This document shows, piece after piece, positions 28,932 to 38,565 of a DNA stretch of 64,000 nucleotides. A model generated the notes under the pieces. That model made no database searches, was not told the DNA's origin, and saw only the letters and a program-made list of their open reading frames with translations. Within the stretch, counting starts at the first letter, position 1, and every line of letters starts with the position of its first letter. The stretch is from Clostridia bacterium (GTDB lineage Bacteria > Bacillota > Clostridia > Oscillospirales > CAG-272). Made by a program: the position numbers and the translations under genes. The stretch covers positions 41,802-105,801 of the forward strand of contig JAFTKJ010000013.1 in the NCBI GenBank assembly GCA_017453305.1, written 5' to 3'.

Positions 28932-28963
28932 CTTAACAAAAGTTTGAAAGCGAGGTTAAAAAA

Positions 28964-30073
28964 ATGATTACAGAGCAGAATGTAAAGAAATTCAGCGAAC
29001 AGTGCAAAAACATTTACGCGCAGATCGGCCGTGACGTGATTGGTCAAAAGGAAGTTATCGAGGGTGCGGTTATCGCAATGATCGCCGGCGGTAACGTTCT
29101 TCTTGAGGGCGTTCCCGGAGTTGGTAAGACCCGTCTTGTAAGAACCCTTGGAAGAGTTTTCAGCCTTCCCTTCTCCAGAATTCAGTTTACCCCTGACTTG
29201 ATGCCTGCTGACGTTACCGGTACCAACATCATCGTTAAGGATGATAACGGCAACTCCAAGTTTGAGTTCCAGCCCGGTCCTATCTTCTCCAACATTATCC
29301 TTGCGGACGAAATCAACCGCGCAACCCCTAAGACTCAGTCGGCTCTGCTTGAGGCAATGCAGGAGCACACCGTTACCGTTATGGGTGTTTCGAGAAAGCT
29401 CGAAGAGCCCTTCTTCGTTCTTGCTACCCAGAACCCCATCGAGCAGGATGGTACCTATCCCCTGCCCGAGGCACAGATGGACCGTTTCATGTTCAAGATC
29501 ATCGTTAAGAACCCCTCCCTCGACGAGCTCCTCGAGATCGTTAATATGACCCAGAAGACCATGGCAGAAGTTGCAGACGCAGCTTGTACCGGCGAAGAGC
29601 TCCTTGAAATGAGAGCTACTGCAAACGCAATTCCCGTTGCTACCGAGGTTATGAAGTACGCTATGATGCTCTGCTCCGCTACCCATCCCGACAGCGAGTG
29701 CGCATCCGAGGCTGCAAAGAAGTACGTACGTTTGGGCGCTTCTCCCCGTGCAGGTCAGGCTCTGATCTCCGCCGCAAAGGTCAAGGCTCTTATGAATGGC
29801 AGATTCAACGTTTCCTACAGTGATATCAACGAACTCGCACTTCCCGTTCTCCGTCACCGTATCAAGCTCACCTTCGAGGCTGCTGCAGAAAGAATTTCCG
29901 CAGACGAGATCATCAATATGATCGTTGCTGAACTGATCGACAAATGTAAGATCGCTGCTGAAAAGCCCGTCATCAAGGCTAAGGCAGAGGCTACTGTTAC
30001 TACCGAAGACGAAACTGAAACCACCGAAAAGAATACCGACGCTAAGAAGCGCGGATTGTTTGGGAGAAAGTAA
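28964..30073 (+). CDS. MoxR-family AAA+ ATPase
   Basis: This 369-residue protein has the full MoxR pattern: Walker A GVPGVGKT (49-56), the FSRIQFTPDLMPADVTG segment, Walker B LADEINR with D115/E116, sensor 1 ATQNPIEQDGTYPLPEAQ, and the lid region GASPRAGQALISAAK. MoxR ATPases act as chaperones with DUF58 and vWA proteins to mature or activate partner proteins. The cluster order moxR-DUF58-vWA-vWA is the classical one. The C-terminal 40 residues are a charged Thr/Glu/Lys tail that is probably disordered. The last codons lie inside a 24-bp tandem duplication that continues to the next start. Confidence 0.95.
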   Translation: MITEQNVKKFSEQCKNIYAQIGRDVIGQKEVIEGAVIAMIAGGNVLLEGVPGVGKTRLVRTLGRVFSLPFSRIQFTPDLMPADVTGTNIIVKDDNGNSKFEFQPGPIFSNIILADEINRATPKTQSALLEAMQEHTVTVMGVSRKLEEPFFVLATQNPIEQDGTYPLPEAQMDRFMFKIIVKNPSLDELLEIVNMTQKTMAEVADAACTGEELLEMRATANAIPVATEVMKYAMMLCSATHPDSECASEAAKKYVRLGASPRAGQALISAAKVKALMNGRFNVSYSDINELALPVLRHRIKLTFEAAAERISADEIINMIVAELIDKCKIAAEKPVIKAKAEATVTTEDETETTEKNTDAKKRGLFGRK

Positions 30074-30102
30074 TCAATATTGTTTGGGAGAAAGTAATCA
30101 AT
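30055..30102 (+). repeat. Perfect 24-bp tandem duplication at the moxR/DUF58 junction
   Basis: The copies are 30055-30078 and 30079-30102. The first contains the end and stop codon of moxR; the second gives the next gene its own GGGAG ribosome site. It looks like a recent slippage event. Confidence 0.9.
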
Positions 30103-30103
30103 A

Positions 30104-31003
30104 ATGAAAGGTTCTTATTTAAACGATGCGTTTTTCAGTCGTCTCGAAACGCTCGCGCTTGAGCTTCGCGCCAATCTTGGCGGATTCTTCGGCGGTAAGC
30201 ATCTGGTCAGAACCTACGGTCAAACCGTAGAGTTCGCGGATTACCGCGAGTATCAGCTCGGCGACGATATACGCCGTATCGACTGGAATCTATACAGCCG
30301 TTTTGAAAAGTTCTTTCTCAAGCTCTTCACCGATGAACGACAGATGCATACCCAAATCTTCATAGATTGCTCAGCATCTATGGGTAAGGATATGCCCGAG
30401 AAGGCAAACTACACACTTGGTGTTGCCGCCGCACTCGGTTATCTCTCCGTTCACAATATGGATAAGGTCTCCTTCAAGCTGGTAAAAGGCGAAAAGGCAG
30501 AGGATCCTTTCGGTACGATCGTTGGTAAACGTTCGTTCTTCGATGCTATTAGCACGCTTGAGAATATTTCCTTTGAAAACGAGTCTGATATCTACAAGGC
30601 AGTCGTTGGCTGCCCCAACATAGGTTCTAACGACGGTCTTGCAGTCATTATTTCCGACTTCTTTACGGACAGTGACTGGAAGAAGGTCGTAGATTTCCTG
30701 TGTTTCAAGAAAAAACAGGTCCTTCTCTTACAGATCCTTACGCCCGACGAGATTGATCCCGCGTACACCGGACGCGTCAATTTGATCGACTCTGAGGCAG
30801 CAGCAATCGAGGATTCTAAAAACATGAGAATCAAGATAGACCGTGCGAATATCCTTGCATATGAGCACGCTCTTAGAGATATGCGCGAAGATCTTCGTTC
30901 CTTCTGCGCATCGCGAGGAGCCGATTATATATCGGTCTGCTGCGACCAACCGCTTGAGAGGATGCTGTTTAAAGAATTACTGAAGGTTGGTATTATGGCA
31001 TGA
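30104..31003 (+). CDS. DUF58 (vWA-like) domain protein
   Basis: This 299-residue cytoplasmic protein is of the DUF58 family. The family signature FADYREYQLGDDIRRIDWNLY is complete at about residues 45-65. A vWA-like metal-site motif D88-x-S-x-S (DCSAS) and a later SDFFTDSD follow. DUF58 proteins are constant partners of MoxR ATPases and are thought to present client proteins. The start at 30104 uses the duplicated GGGAGAAAG site. The gene overlaps the next by ATGA (31000-31003), so the two are translationally coupled. Confidence 0.93.
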   Translation: MKGSYLNDAFFSRLETLALELRANLGGFFGGKHLVRTYGQTVEFADYREYQLGDDIRRIDWNLYSRFEKFFLKLFTDERQMHTQIFIDCSASMGKDMPEKANYTLGVAAALGYLSVHNMDKVSFKLVKGEKAEDPFGTIVGKRSFFDAISTLENISFENESDIYKAVVGCPNIGSNDGLAVIISDFFTDSDWKKVVDFLCFKKKQVLLLQILTPDEIDPAYTGRVNLIDSEAAAIEDSKNMRIKIDRANILAYEHALRDMREDLRSFCASRGADYISVCCDQPLERMLFKELLKVGIMA

Positions 31004-32940
31004 GTTTATTAACCCCGTTAGGTTTATTGGGTCTGATTGGTTTGATCGTGCTGCTGATCATCTATATCATCAAGCCCAACTACCAAAACAAAGTCATTTC
31101 CAGTACGTTCGTCTGGAATTTGAGTTTAAAGTACAGAAAAAAGAAGATACCGATCAATAAGCTGCGCAACATTCTTTTGATTATCTGCCAGGTTCTTATT
31201 ATCTCTATCTCCGCATTCATCATTGCGCAACCCTTTATTCCCGAGCAGGAAGAAAGCAAGAGCGCAGAAAAGATCATGATCATCGACGTTTCCGCTTCCA
31301 TGCTGACCTCAACCGGAGGCGAAACCCGTATCGAACGCGCGGTGGACAAAGCCCTTGAATATGCAAAGGCTACCCTTGAGAAGGAAGATCAAAAGGTCTC
31401 CGTAATCGTTGCATCGGATAAGCCCTACTACCTCGTACAAGAGGTTGGCAGTGACCGTGCCGGTGAGGTTTACGAAGCACTCAACTCCCTTGTGGATCCC
31501 TCCTCCGAGGATAGAAAATTCACCTACGCAGAGCCCGATATTGCTAAGGCAATCTCTCTTGCCGAGGAGATCACCGCCTTTACCCCTGACGTTGAGGTGC
31601 TTCTTTACACGGACACCACCTACATCGACAAGGGCAAAGTAAAGGTTGTTGACGTTTCAGAGGATACTGAGTGGAATGCCGCAGTTCTTGACGTAAGAGC
31701 AAATCTGATTGAGAACTGGTACACCTTTGAGGTGGACGTTGTAACCTACGGCATTGACGCTGACTTGAGAGTATTCGTTGATATTTCCGGCACAAACGTC
31801 GGAGGTGATACGGTCAGCATCGAGACCGTTGCAAGATGCTATAACGGCAACGTCACCACGCTCGTCTTTTCTACTTACGACGAGGATGCCGCCAAGGATA
31901 ATCCCAATATAGTAGCTCCTGACGAGATCGTAAACATCTTCTCGTACGAGTCTATCAGCGTTCGCATTGACGAAAGCGATTCTCTCAGCTACGACAACAT
32001 TTATTATCTTTACGGCGGTACCAAGCCCGAGCTGAAGGTTCAGTACTACAGCTCTCGTCCCAACAACTTCTTCAGTAGTGCGCTCATGGTTCTCCGTGAT
32101 CAGCTCAAAGGACGCTGGGACGTGGAGATCACCGAAGTGAAGAAGGATCAAACCCCCGAAGTGGAAGGCTTTGACGTCTACATCTTCGAGCATGAGCTCC
32201 CCCCCACTCTTCCCATTGACGGTGTAGTTATCATCATGGACCCCAACTACATCCCCGCAGGAATGGATATGAAGCTTGGAGCTTATTGGATGCCCTTTGC
32301 AGGCACCTGGAAATTCGCAGCTGAGGATCCCCATCCCATCATGCAGAACATCAATCCCGAAAACATTGAGGTAACGCTTTACCGCGGTGTTGAGGATTAC
32401 GGTGACTTTACACCGATCATGTCCTGCGACGGTTCTCCCGTTGTATTCGTAAAGGATGAGATCGACGCAAAGATGGTCGTTATGAACTTTGATATTCACT
32501 ATTCGAACATCTCGATGATCCAGGAATTCCCCTTGTTCTTGTATAACATTTTCGAATACTTCACCCCTGCCACCATCAGAGACTACGTATTTGACATCAA
32601 CGATACCGTAGAACTGAACTCCCGTGGCGACGAACTCTTCCTCGTAGGCCCTGAGACCGATATCGACTTTGACTCTCTCCCTGCAGAGCACACGGTCGTA
32701 GCACCCGGTGTATACACCGCAACGCAGGTCCTTATTTCGGGTGAGGAAGCAGTTGAAAACTTTTACGTTAAGCTCCCCGCAAGCGAAAGTAATACCGAGC
32801 TTACGGAGGACGTACTCACAAATCCCTTCTTCTATGAGGAGGAGGACAATAACGATCTCGATTTGCTGCTTTACTTTGCAATCGCGCTCGTTGCCCTGCT
32901 CTTTATTGAATGGTGGTTAAAATCTCGCGAGCAATTATAG
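31000..32940 (+). CDS. BatA-type membrane protein with vWA domain
   Basis: This 646-residue protein starts with two transmembrane segments in the BatA arrangement (LLGLIGLIVLLIIYIIK and ILLIICQVLIISISAFIIA). A vWA domain follows whose MIDAS starts at D96-V-S-A-S; the metal site is DxSxS with a later Thr/Asp. A long extracellular beta-rich region (about 260-600) and a C-terminal transmembrane segment (about 620-640, ending in EWWLKSREQL) complete it. The vWA domain should face outside. Family knowledge links such proteins to MoxR/DUF58 complexes at the membrane. The ligand is unknown. Confidence 0.88.
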   Translation: MSLLTPLGLLGLIGLIVLLIIYIIKPNYQNKVISSTFVWNLSLKYRKKKIPINKLRNILLIICQVLIISISAFIIAQPFIPEQEESKSAEKIMIIDVSASMLTSTGGETRIERAVDKALEYAKATLEKEDQKVSVIVASDKPYYLVQEVGSDRAGEVYEALNSLVDPSSEDRKFTYAEPDIAKAISLAEEITAFTPDVEVLLYTDTTYIDKGKVKVVDVSEDTEWNAAVLDVRANLIENWYTFEVDVVTYGIDADLRVFVDISGTNVGGDTVSIETVARCYNGNVTTLVFSTYDEDAAKDNPNIVAPDEIVNIFSYESISVRIDESDSLSYDNIYYLYGGTKPELKVQYYSSRPNNFFSSALMVLRDQLKGRWDVEITEVKKDQTPEVEGFDVYIFEHELPPTLPIDGVVIIMDPNYIPAGMDMKLGAYWMPFAGTWKFAAEDPHPIMQNINPENIEVTLYRGVEDYGDFTPIMSCDGSPVVFVKDEIDAKMVVMNFDIHYSNISMIQEFPLFLYNIFEYFTPATIRDYVFDINDTVELNSRGDELFLVGPETDIDFDSLPAEHTVVAPGVYTATQVLISGEEAVENFYVKLPASESNTELTEDVLTNPFFYEEEDNNDLDLLLYFAIALVALLFIEWWLKSREQL

Positions 32941-32955
32941 GAATAGGAAAGAAAA

Positions 32956-35685
32956 ATGACGAATTTTAAAATTATTTTTTCAAATCCGTGGCTGTTACTT
33001 CTTCTCATTCCTGCAATAGGTCTGACGTTGCTCACCTATTTCAGAATGAACAAGCGGTACCGGTTCACAAGAAACCACATAACCTCCATTGTTCTTCATA
33101 TGGTTATCATGGTTCTCTCTATAGCCGTGCTTGCGGGCATGATTTTCGGATACAGCATTCCGAACAACGATAACGAGATCATTCTTCTCGTTGACGCATC
33201 GTACAGCACGAGCGATTCCGAGGATGAAGTTGATGAATTCATCAGAGACGTCATCGACAGCACCGATACAATGTTTGAGCTTGGTATTGTTACCTTCGGC
33301 TTTGATCAGGTGTACGCATCGGAGCTTTCGAGCGACACCTCGGAAACCTACACAAATTACATCAAAGCAGAGCTTCCCGATACGACCGCTACGGATATTG
33401 CCTCTGCACTCACCTACACATCTACACTTTTCAGAAATCCCGAAAGTGCTAAGATCGTTCTCATCACCGACGCCATCGAAACCGACGGCGCAGCAACCAA
33501 CGTCATCAAATCCATCTCGGCACAGGGAATTATGGTTGATACCGTATACTTCCCCGATGATCAGGACGATAACAAGTCGGAGGTTCAGCTGAACTCTCTG
33601 GCTGAAATCAAGGATAAGATCGTCGTTGGTCAAAAGTTCAACTTTGATCTCTCTCTCCAAAGCTCCTACGAGGGTTCTGCAAAGATTACCCCCTACGACA
33701 ACGGTGTTGCAGGAGAGGCAATTGAGATCAACCTCAAGGAAGGCGTACAAACCGTTACCATTCCCTACGCATTCGTCGTCCCGGGAATGCACGTGATGTC
33801 CTTCGAGATCGAATCGGAAGATGATACCCTTACACAAAACAATACCTACCTTTCGTATTTCTACCTCGATATTTACGATAAGATCCTCGTAATTGAGAGC
33901 ATCGAAAACGAATCCGCCTCCCTTTGCGATATGCTGAAGGACGAGCTGAACGTAAAGGTATTGAACATTGAGGACACCGAAAACCTTCCCAAGACCGTTG
34001 ATGACCTCAGAGCATACGACGAGGTAATTCTTTGCAATATCTCGAACGAAAATATGCCCGAGGGCTTCGACCAGATCCTCTTCACCTACGTCAATGATAT
34101 CGGCGGCGGTCTCTTTACCGTGTGCGGAAACAAGGAAACTCCTGACTCGGGAGACGAATGGACCGCAAATGCCTACACCTTTGACGACATGAACAACACG
34201 CTGTATCAGCAAATGCTTCCCCTCCAGGCAATCAACTACACGCCTCCCGTTGCGGTTATGATCATCATAGATACTTCGGGATCGATGTGGTATGCAGGTC
34301 AGGAAAAGTATGAGGAAAGTAAGCTTTACTACGCTCAGCAGGGTGCTGAGGCTTGCCTCTCTGCCCTTTCCGAAAGAGACTACGTCGGCGTTATGACGCT
34401 GGGTACCTCCTTCTCTGAAGAAATTGAGTTAACTCCTCGTACACAGCGTGAAAAGATCCTTTCGGCAATTGCACTGCTTTCCGAAAAGGAAGAAAACCTG
34501 AACGGTGGAACCAACTTCTCTCTTGCATTCGAGCGTGCAGGTAAGGCTCTACTTGCCAACACCTCGGTTGAGAGACGGCACATCATCGTCGTTACCGACG
34601 GTGAACCCGGTGATACCGAAAAAGAATACGGTGCGTTCATGAAGGAAAATGCCGAGGCAGGCATTACGATGTCTATCGTAGGCGTCCAGGCTTCCTCCTC
34701 TGCAGAGACCTTGATGAAAAAGATCCTTGTTGAATACGCAAACGTTCCCGAAACGAACTTCCACAACGTTACCGACATCGAGCAAGTCCCCGAAGCGATG
34801 AGAGAAGACCTTGAGGTCCCCGAAATCAAGGACGTAAACTACAAACCGTTTACTCCCAAGATTGCAAACTACAGCCTGGTAGTAAACGGCATCGAGCAGG
34901 AAAACATGCCTGAGCTCGACGGCTTCTACGGTGTAAAAGCAAAGAAGGACGCAACCGTCATTCTGATGGGTGAATATACTCCCATTTACGCCGAGTGGAA
35001 GTTGGGTCGCGGCAGAGTTGGAAGCTTTGCGTGTGACCTGAACGGAACCTGGTCTGCTGACTTTATTTCAAGCACAGTTGGTGCAACAATTGTAAATAAC
35101 ATCGTCACCTCGCTCTTCCCCTCTGAAAATATCAGAACCAAGAGCATTGATGCCGAGGTTACCGGAAACAACTACTTGACTCAGCTCAGCGTATTTACCG
35201 ATCTTGCCGAAGGTGAGATCATCGAGGCAATTGTCACGAGTCCCGCAACCGATGAGGTTTCCGAAAAGGTCCAGACCTTCACCGCAGGCGCAAATGAAGG
35301 CTACTCGAGATTTACCTTTGCGGTTACTACCCCCGGCATCCACACCATCGTCGTAAACAGAAAGACAGCCGACGGAACCGTTGTTGCTACTACCACTATC
35401 CAAAAGGTGCTTTCTTACTCTCAGGAATACAACGTATTCGCTGATACCGACGTTGCCGCAGCTCTTTGCGCAAACCTTGCAAAGTACGGCGACGGTGAGG
35501 TCATCAACACCGCTTACGAGGTATTCGACGATGCTACCAAGTACTTCGAAAGAACTTATGATCCGAAGATTCCCTTTATCATCGCAGTCATCGTTCTCTT
35601 CCTCCTTGACGTAGCAGTACGTAAGTTCAAGTTTAAGTGGATCCATGAGATCATTCGCGACAGAAAAAAGCGTCAGGCAAAATAA
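32956..35685 (+). CDS. BatA-type membrane protein with two vWA domains
   Basis: This 909-residue protein has two N-terminal membrane segments and then two vWA domains: D80-A-S-Y-S and D439-T-S-G-S, both with DxSxS metal-site motifs. Between them lies a beta-rich part and an alpha/beta segment (VLVIESIENESASLCDML, VILCNISNENMP, GGGLFTVCG) that resembles the class I glutamine-amidotransferase-like fold found in related vWA proteins. A further beta-rich domain and a C-terminal transmembrane segment (IPFIIAVIVLFLLDVAV) precede a basic tail. AGGAAAG stands before the ATG. Two vWA modules in one chain suggest a multi-ligand scaffold for the surface. Confidence 0.88.
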   Translation: MTNFKIIFSNPWLLLLLIPAIGLTLLTYFRMNKRYRFTRNHITSIVLHMVIMVLSIAVLAGMIFGYSIPNNDNEIILLVDASYSTSDSEDEVDEFIRDVIDSTDTMFELGIVTFGFDQVYASELSSDTSETYTNYIKAELPDTTATDIASALTYTSTLFRNPESAKIVLITDAIETDGAATNVIKSISAQGIMVDTVYFPDDQDDNKSEVQLNSLAEIKDKIVVGQKFNFDLSLQSSYEGSAKITPYDNGVAGEAIEINLKEGVQTVTIPYAFVVPGMHVMSFEIESEDDTLTQNNTYLSYFYLDIYDKILVIESIENESASLCDMLKDELNVKVLNIEDTENLPKTVDDLRAYDEVILCNISNENMPEGFDQILFTYVNDIGGGLFTVCGNKETPDSGDEWTANAYTFDDMNNTLYQQMLPLQAINYTPPVAVMIIIDTSGSMWYAGQEKYEESKLYYAQQGAEACLSALSERDYVGVMTLGTSFSEEIELTPRTQREKILSAIALLSEKEENLNGGTNFSLAFERAGKALLANTSVERRHIIVVTDGEPGDTEKEYGAFMKENAEAGITMSIVGVQASSSAETLMKKILVEYANVPETNFHNVTDIEQVPEAMREDLEVPEIKDVNYKPFTPKIANYSLVVNGIEQENMPELDGFYGVKAKKDATVILMGEYTPIYAEWKLGRGRVGSFACDLNGTWSADFISSTVGATIVNNIVTSLFPSENIRTKSIDAEVTGNNYLTQLSVFTDLAEGEIIEAIVTSPATDEVSEKVQTFTAGANEGYSRFTFAVTTPGIHTIVVNRKTADGTVVATTTIQKVLSYSQEYNVFADTDVAAALCANLAKYGDGEVINTAYEVFDDATKYFERTYDPKIPFIIAVIVLFLLDVAVRKFKFKWIHEIIRDRKKRQAK

Positions 35686-35701
35686 CAGAAGGGAGAATAA
35701 A

Positions 35702-38554
35702 ATGAAAAAATTAATAAAATTATTATGCGTTATCAGCTTATTCGTCCTTTGCGTTACGATGCTTGCTTCCTGCGGCGAAAAGCTCAACAAGCCCTCCGGA
35801 CTCATTTTCAATGAAGAAAAACTCACAATTCAATGGAATAAGGTTCCGGGAGCAAAATCTTACTCGATCCTCATTTCCGGTGAAGAGCGTGAAAAAACCA
35901 CAAAATCCAATTTCATCGCCCTTGACTATCTCGAGGCGGGCACTTACGATATCAAAATCAGAGCAAACGGAACGGGTGATGAAACCCGCAACTCCGATTG
36001 GGCGGTTTATGAGGATTTTGTAAGACCCGAAGAAAATGGATTGAAATATGCCTTGATCAACAACGATACCGAATATGCCGTAACGGGCGGCGGAACCGCC
36101 GAGGGTGACGTTATCATCCCCGCAAAGCACCGCAACAAGCCCGTTACCGCAATTGCGGATAAGGCATTCTACAACAACAGCAAGATCACCACCATTACCG
36201 TTGGCGAAAACGTAAAAACGATTGGAGAAAAAGCTTTTACCAAGAGTGCAAACCTCACCGAGGTCATCATTCCCGAGGGAGTGGTTTCCATCGGCTCTTA
36301 CGCATTCCAAAGCTGTAAGCTCCTCTCTACCATCACGATTCCCGATACGGTTACTGCGATCAATCCCTTTACCTTCTCTCGATGCGATGCACTGAAAACA
36401 GTCAATTTCGGTAATTCCATCACAACCATCGGCGAATATGCCTTCTCGAGCTGCATTGCTCTTGAAAAGATCATTCTGCCCGACACCATCACCTCTATCG
36501 GTCAATACTCCTTCTCCGACTGTAAAGCGGCAACCGAGCTTGTTCTCGGTCAAAACACGAAGGATATCGCAGCGTATGCATTCTACAACTGCGAGTCGGT
36601 TGCTTCGCTGACACTGACTCCTAAGATCGAGTATATCAGAAACAGCGCGTTTGGAAATCTCAAGCTCATCACCAAAATCGTGATTCCCAACACGGTGCAA
36701 AAAATCGAGTACGGTGCATTTCAGGGCTGCGTTGCAGTGGAGGAAATCACTCTCGGTACCGGTCTTACCGCAATCGGCAGCGAGGCATTCTCAGGAACAA
36801 AGCCTTATGAAGCCGCTGAATTGATCTTCTGCGTCGACGGATGGCTCCTTGAGGTAAAGGATAAGGAAATCACCGAGCTTGGATGTACCGGTGGACAGCT
36901 CACTGTAGAAAAAGGAACCGAAACCACCCTGATTGATTTGTCCGCAACGATTCTCGGTTTTGCAGATTTTGCATTGCAAAACTGCAAGCTCCTTGAAAGC
37001 ATTTCCGTCTCCGGCGTTCAGTACATTGGTAGAGCAACCTTCTACAACTGCGAAAAGCTTTGGGAAGCAATTTTCGACAATGCACTGATCTCCATCGGTG
37101 AGAACGCTTTCCGTGACTGCAAAAATCTTGCCGACATCACCCTGAAGGAAAATCTTTTGACCATTGGCAACTATGCTTTCATGGGTTGCACAAAGATCAA
37201 TGAGATCGATATTCCCGATTCGGTAACCTCCATTGGCGGATATGCATTCTACAATACTTACAAGTATACCTCCACAAAGAGCGGCGCGATCTACGTTGAC
37301 GACTGGGTGGTTGGTATGGCGGCACCTCCCATGATCCCCGGATATTACGAAATGCTCAACATTGAAGAGGGCACCAGAGGTATTGCAAACTATGCCTTCT
37401 ACGGCATTCCCGTTTTCTATACCTACATGCCGGATTCGGTTGAGATCATCGGTAAGGGAGCATTCTACGGCAACGCATTCCCCTTCACTGCTCCTATCAC
37501 GATCCGTCTTTCCGAAAAGGTCAAGTACATCGGTGATTATGCATTCTACAAATGTCAAAACTGGGTATTCAGTGATGGAAGTGAAATGACGGAGTTGGTA
37601 ATTCCCAACACCGTTGAGTACATTGGACGCTCTGCATTCTACAATTGCCAATACATTACCTCCCTCACGATTCCCGGCTCGGTAAAAACGATTGGTAAGT
37701 ACGCATTCTACAACTGCCAGAACCTTGGACACAGCCAGCTTTATATGGAGGGCTCCGAGGAACCGATCATCGGTACCGTCACCCTTGGCGAGGGTATCCA
37801 ATCCATCGGCGATCAGGCATTCAGAAATTGCATTGGTATTACCGATATCGTAATTCCCAACAGTGTAACCGACCTTGGAAATAAGACCTTCTTCAATTGT
37901 CCGAAGCTCAAGAGCGTAACTCTTGGAACAGGTCTTACGGAGCTCAAGGACTACACCTTCTATAAGTGTACTGCCCTTGAAACCGTAACCATTCCCGCAA
38001 ACGTCAAAAAGATCGGCGCGTATGCCTTCCGAGGCAATACAAGCCTTGCATCTGTTGATCTTGGAAGCGTTGAAGTGATCGACCATCACGCGTTCCTTGG
38101 TTGCTCCGCTCTTAAGAGCATCAACCTTCCCTCTACTGTTACGGATGTAAACGACTTTGCATTCAGAGGATGCACCGCCGCTACCTCCGTCACAATTCCC
38201 GACACGGTTACCTTTGTTGGAAAGCATGCATTCTACGGAATGGTCAATGCAACCCTTTACATCGAGTCGGCAACCGTTCCCACAGAATGGAATAAATTCT
38301 TCAATAGTACCTTCAGACCAGTGATCTTTGGCTGTGAGCTTTCCGATGACGCAAGCTACGTTGTATCCTTCACTAAGAATGCAAACTCCGTGATCAACGA
38401 AAACACCTTCAACGGAACCTCTGCACCTGCACGTGCAGGTTACGAATTTGTAGGATGGTCTGCATCCGGTACGATCTACTCCGCAAAAGACGTTAACACA
38501 GCTCCCGATGGAACGGTTCTTTACGCAGAGTGGGAAGAAATAACCAATAATTAA
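35702..38554 (+). CDS. BspA-type leucine-rich repeat lipoprotein
   Basis: This 950-residue lipoprotein has the lipobox LASC with the lipidated cysteine at C24, after the basic start MKKLIKLLC. A Fn3-like module (about 35-110, LTIQWNKVPGAKSYSILI) precedes a long series of BspA-type LRR_5 repeats (about 125-870, IGxYAFxxCxxL). An InlB B-type repeat (GYEFVGWSASGTIYSAKDVN) closes the protein. It is anchored by its lipid rather than by a peptide segment. AAGGGAG precedes the ATG, 16 bp after the preceding stop, so it belongs to the MoxR operon. Its repeats are similar in type to those of both giant proteins. Confidence 0.93.
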   Translation: MKKLIKLLCVISLFVLCVTMLASCGEKLNKPSGLIFNEEKLTIQWNKVPGAKSYSILISGEEREKTTKSNFIALDYLEAGTYDIKIRANGTGDETRNSDWAVYEDFVRPEENGLKYALINNDTEYAVTGGGTAEGDVIIPAKHRNKPVTAIADKAFYNNSKITTITVGENVKTIGEKAFTKSANLTEVIIPEGVVSIGSYAFQSCKLLSTITIPDTVTAINPFTFSRCDALKTVNFGNSITTIGEYAFSSCIALEKIILPDTITSIGQYSFSDCKAATELVLGQNTKDIAAYAFYNCESVASLTLTPKIEYIRNSAFGNLKLITKIVIPNTVQKIEYGAFQGCVAVEEITLGTGLTAIGSEAFSGTKPYEAAELIFCVDGWLLEVKDKEITELGCTGGQLTVEKGTETTLIDLSATILGFADFALQNCKLLESISVSGVQYIGRATFYNCEKLWEAIFDNALISIGENAFRDCKNLADITLKENLLTIGNYAFMGCTKINEIDIPDSVTSIGGYAFYNTYKYTSTKSGAIYVDDWVVGMAAPPMIPGYYEMLNIEEGTRGIANYAFYGIPVFYTYMPDSVEIIGKGAFYGNAFPFTAPITIRLSEKVKYIGDYAFYKCQNWVFSDGSEMTELVIPNTVEYIGRSAFYNCQYITSLTIPGSVKTIGKYAFYNCQNLGHSQLYMEGSEEPIIGTVTLGEGIQSIGDQAFRNCIGITDIVIPNSVTDLGNKTFFNCPKLKSVTLGTGLTELKDYTFYKCTALETVTIPANVKKIGAYAFRGNTSLASVDLGSVEVIDHHAFLGCSALKSINLPSTVTDVNDFAFRGCTAATSVTIPDTVTFVGKHAFYGMVNATLYIESATVPTEWNKFFNSTFRPVIFGCELSDDASYVVSFTKNANSVINENTFNGTSAPARAGYEFVGWSASGTIYSAKDVNTAPDGTVLYAEWEEITNN

Positions 38555-38565
38555 GGTGGATAAGT

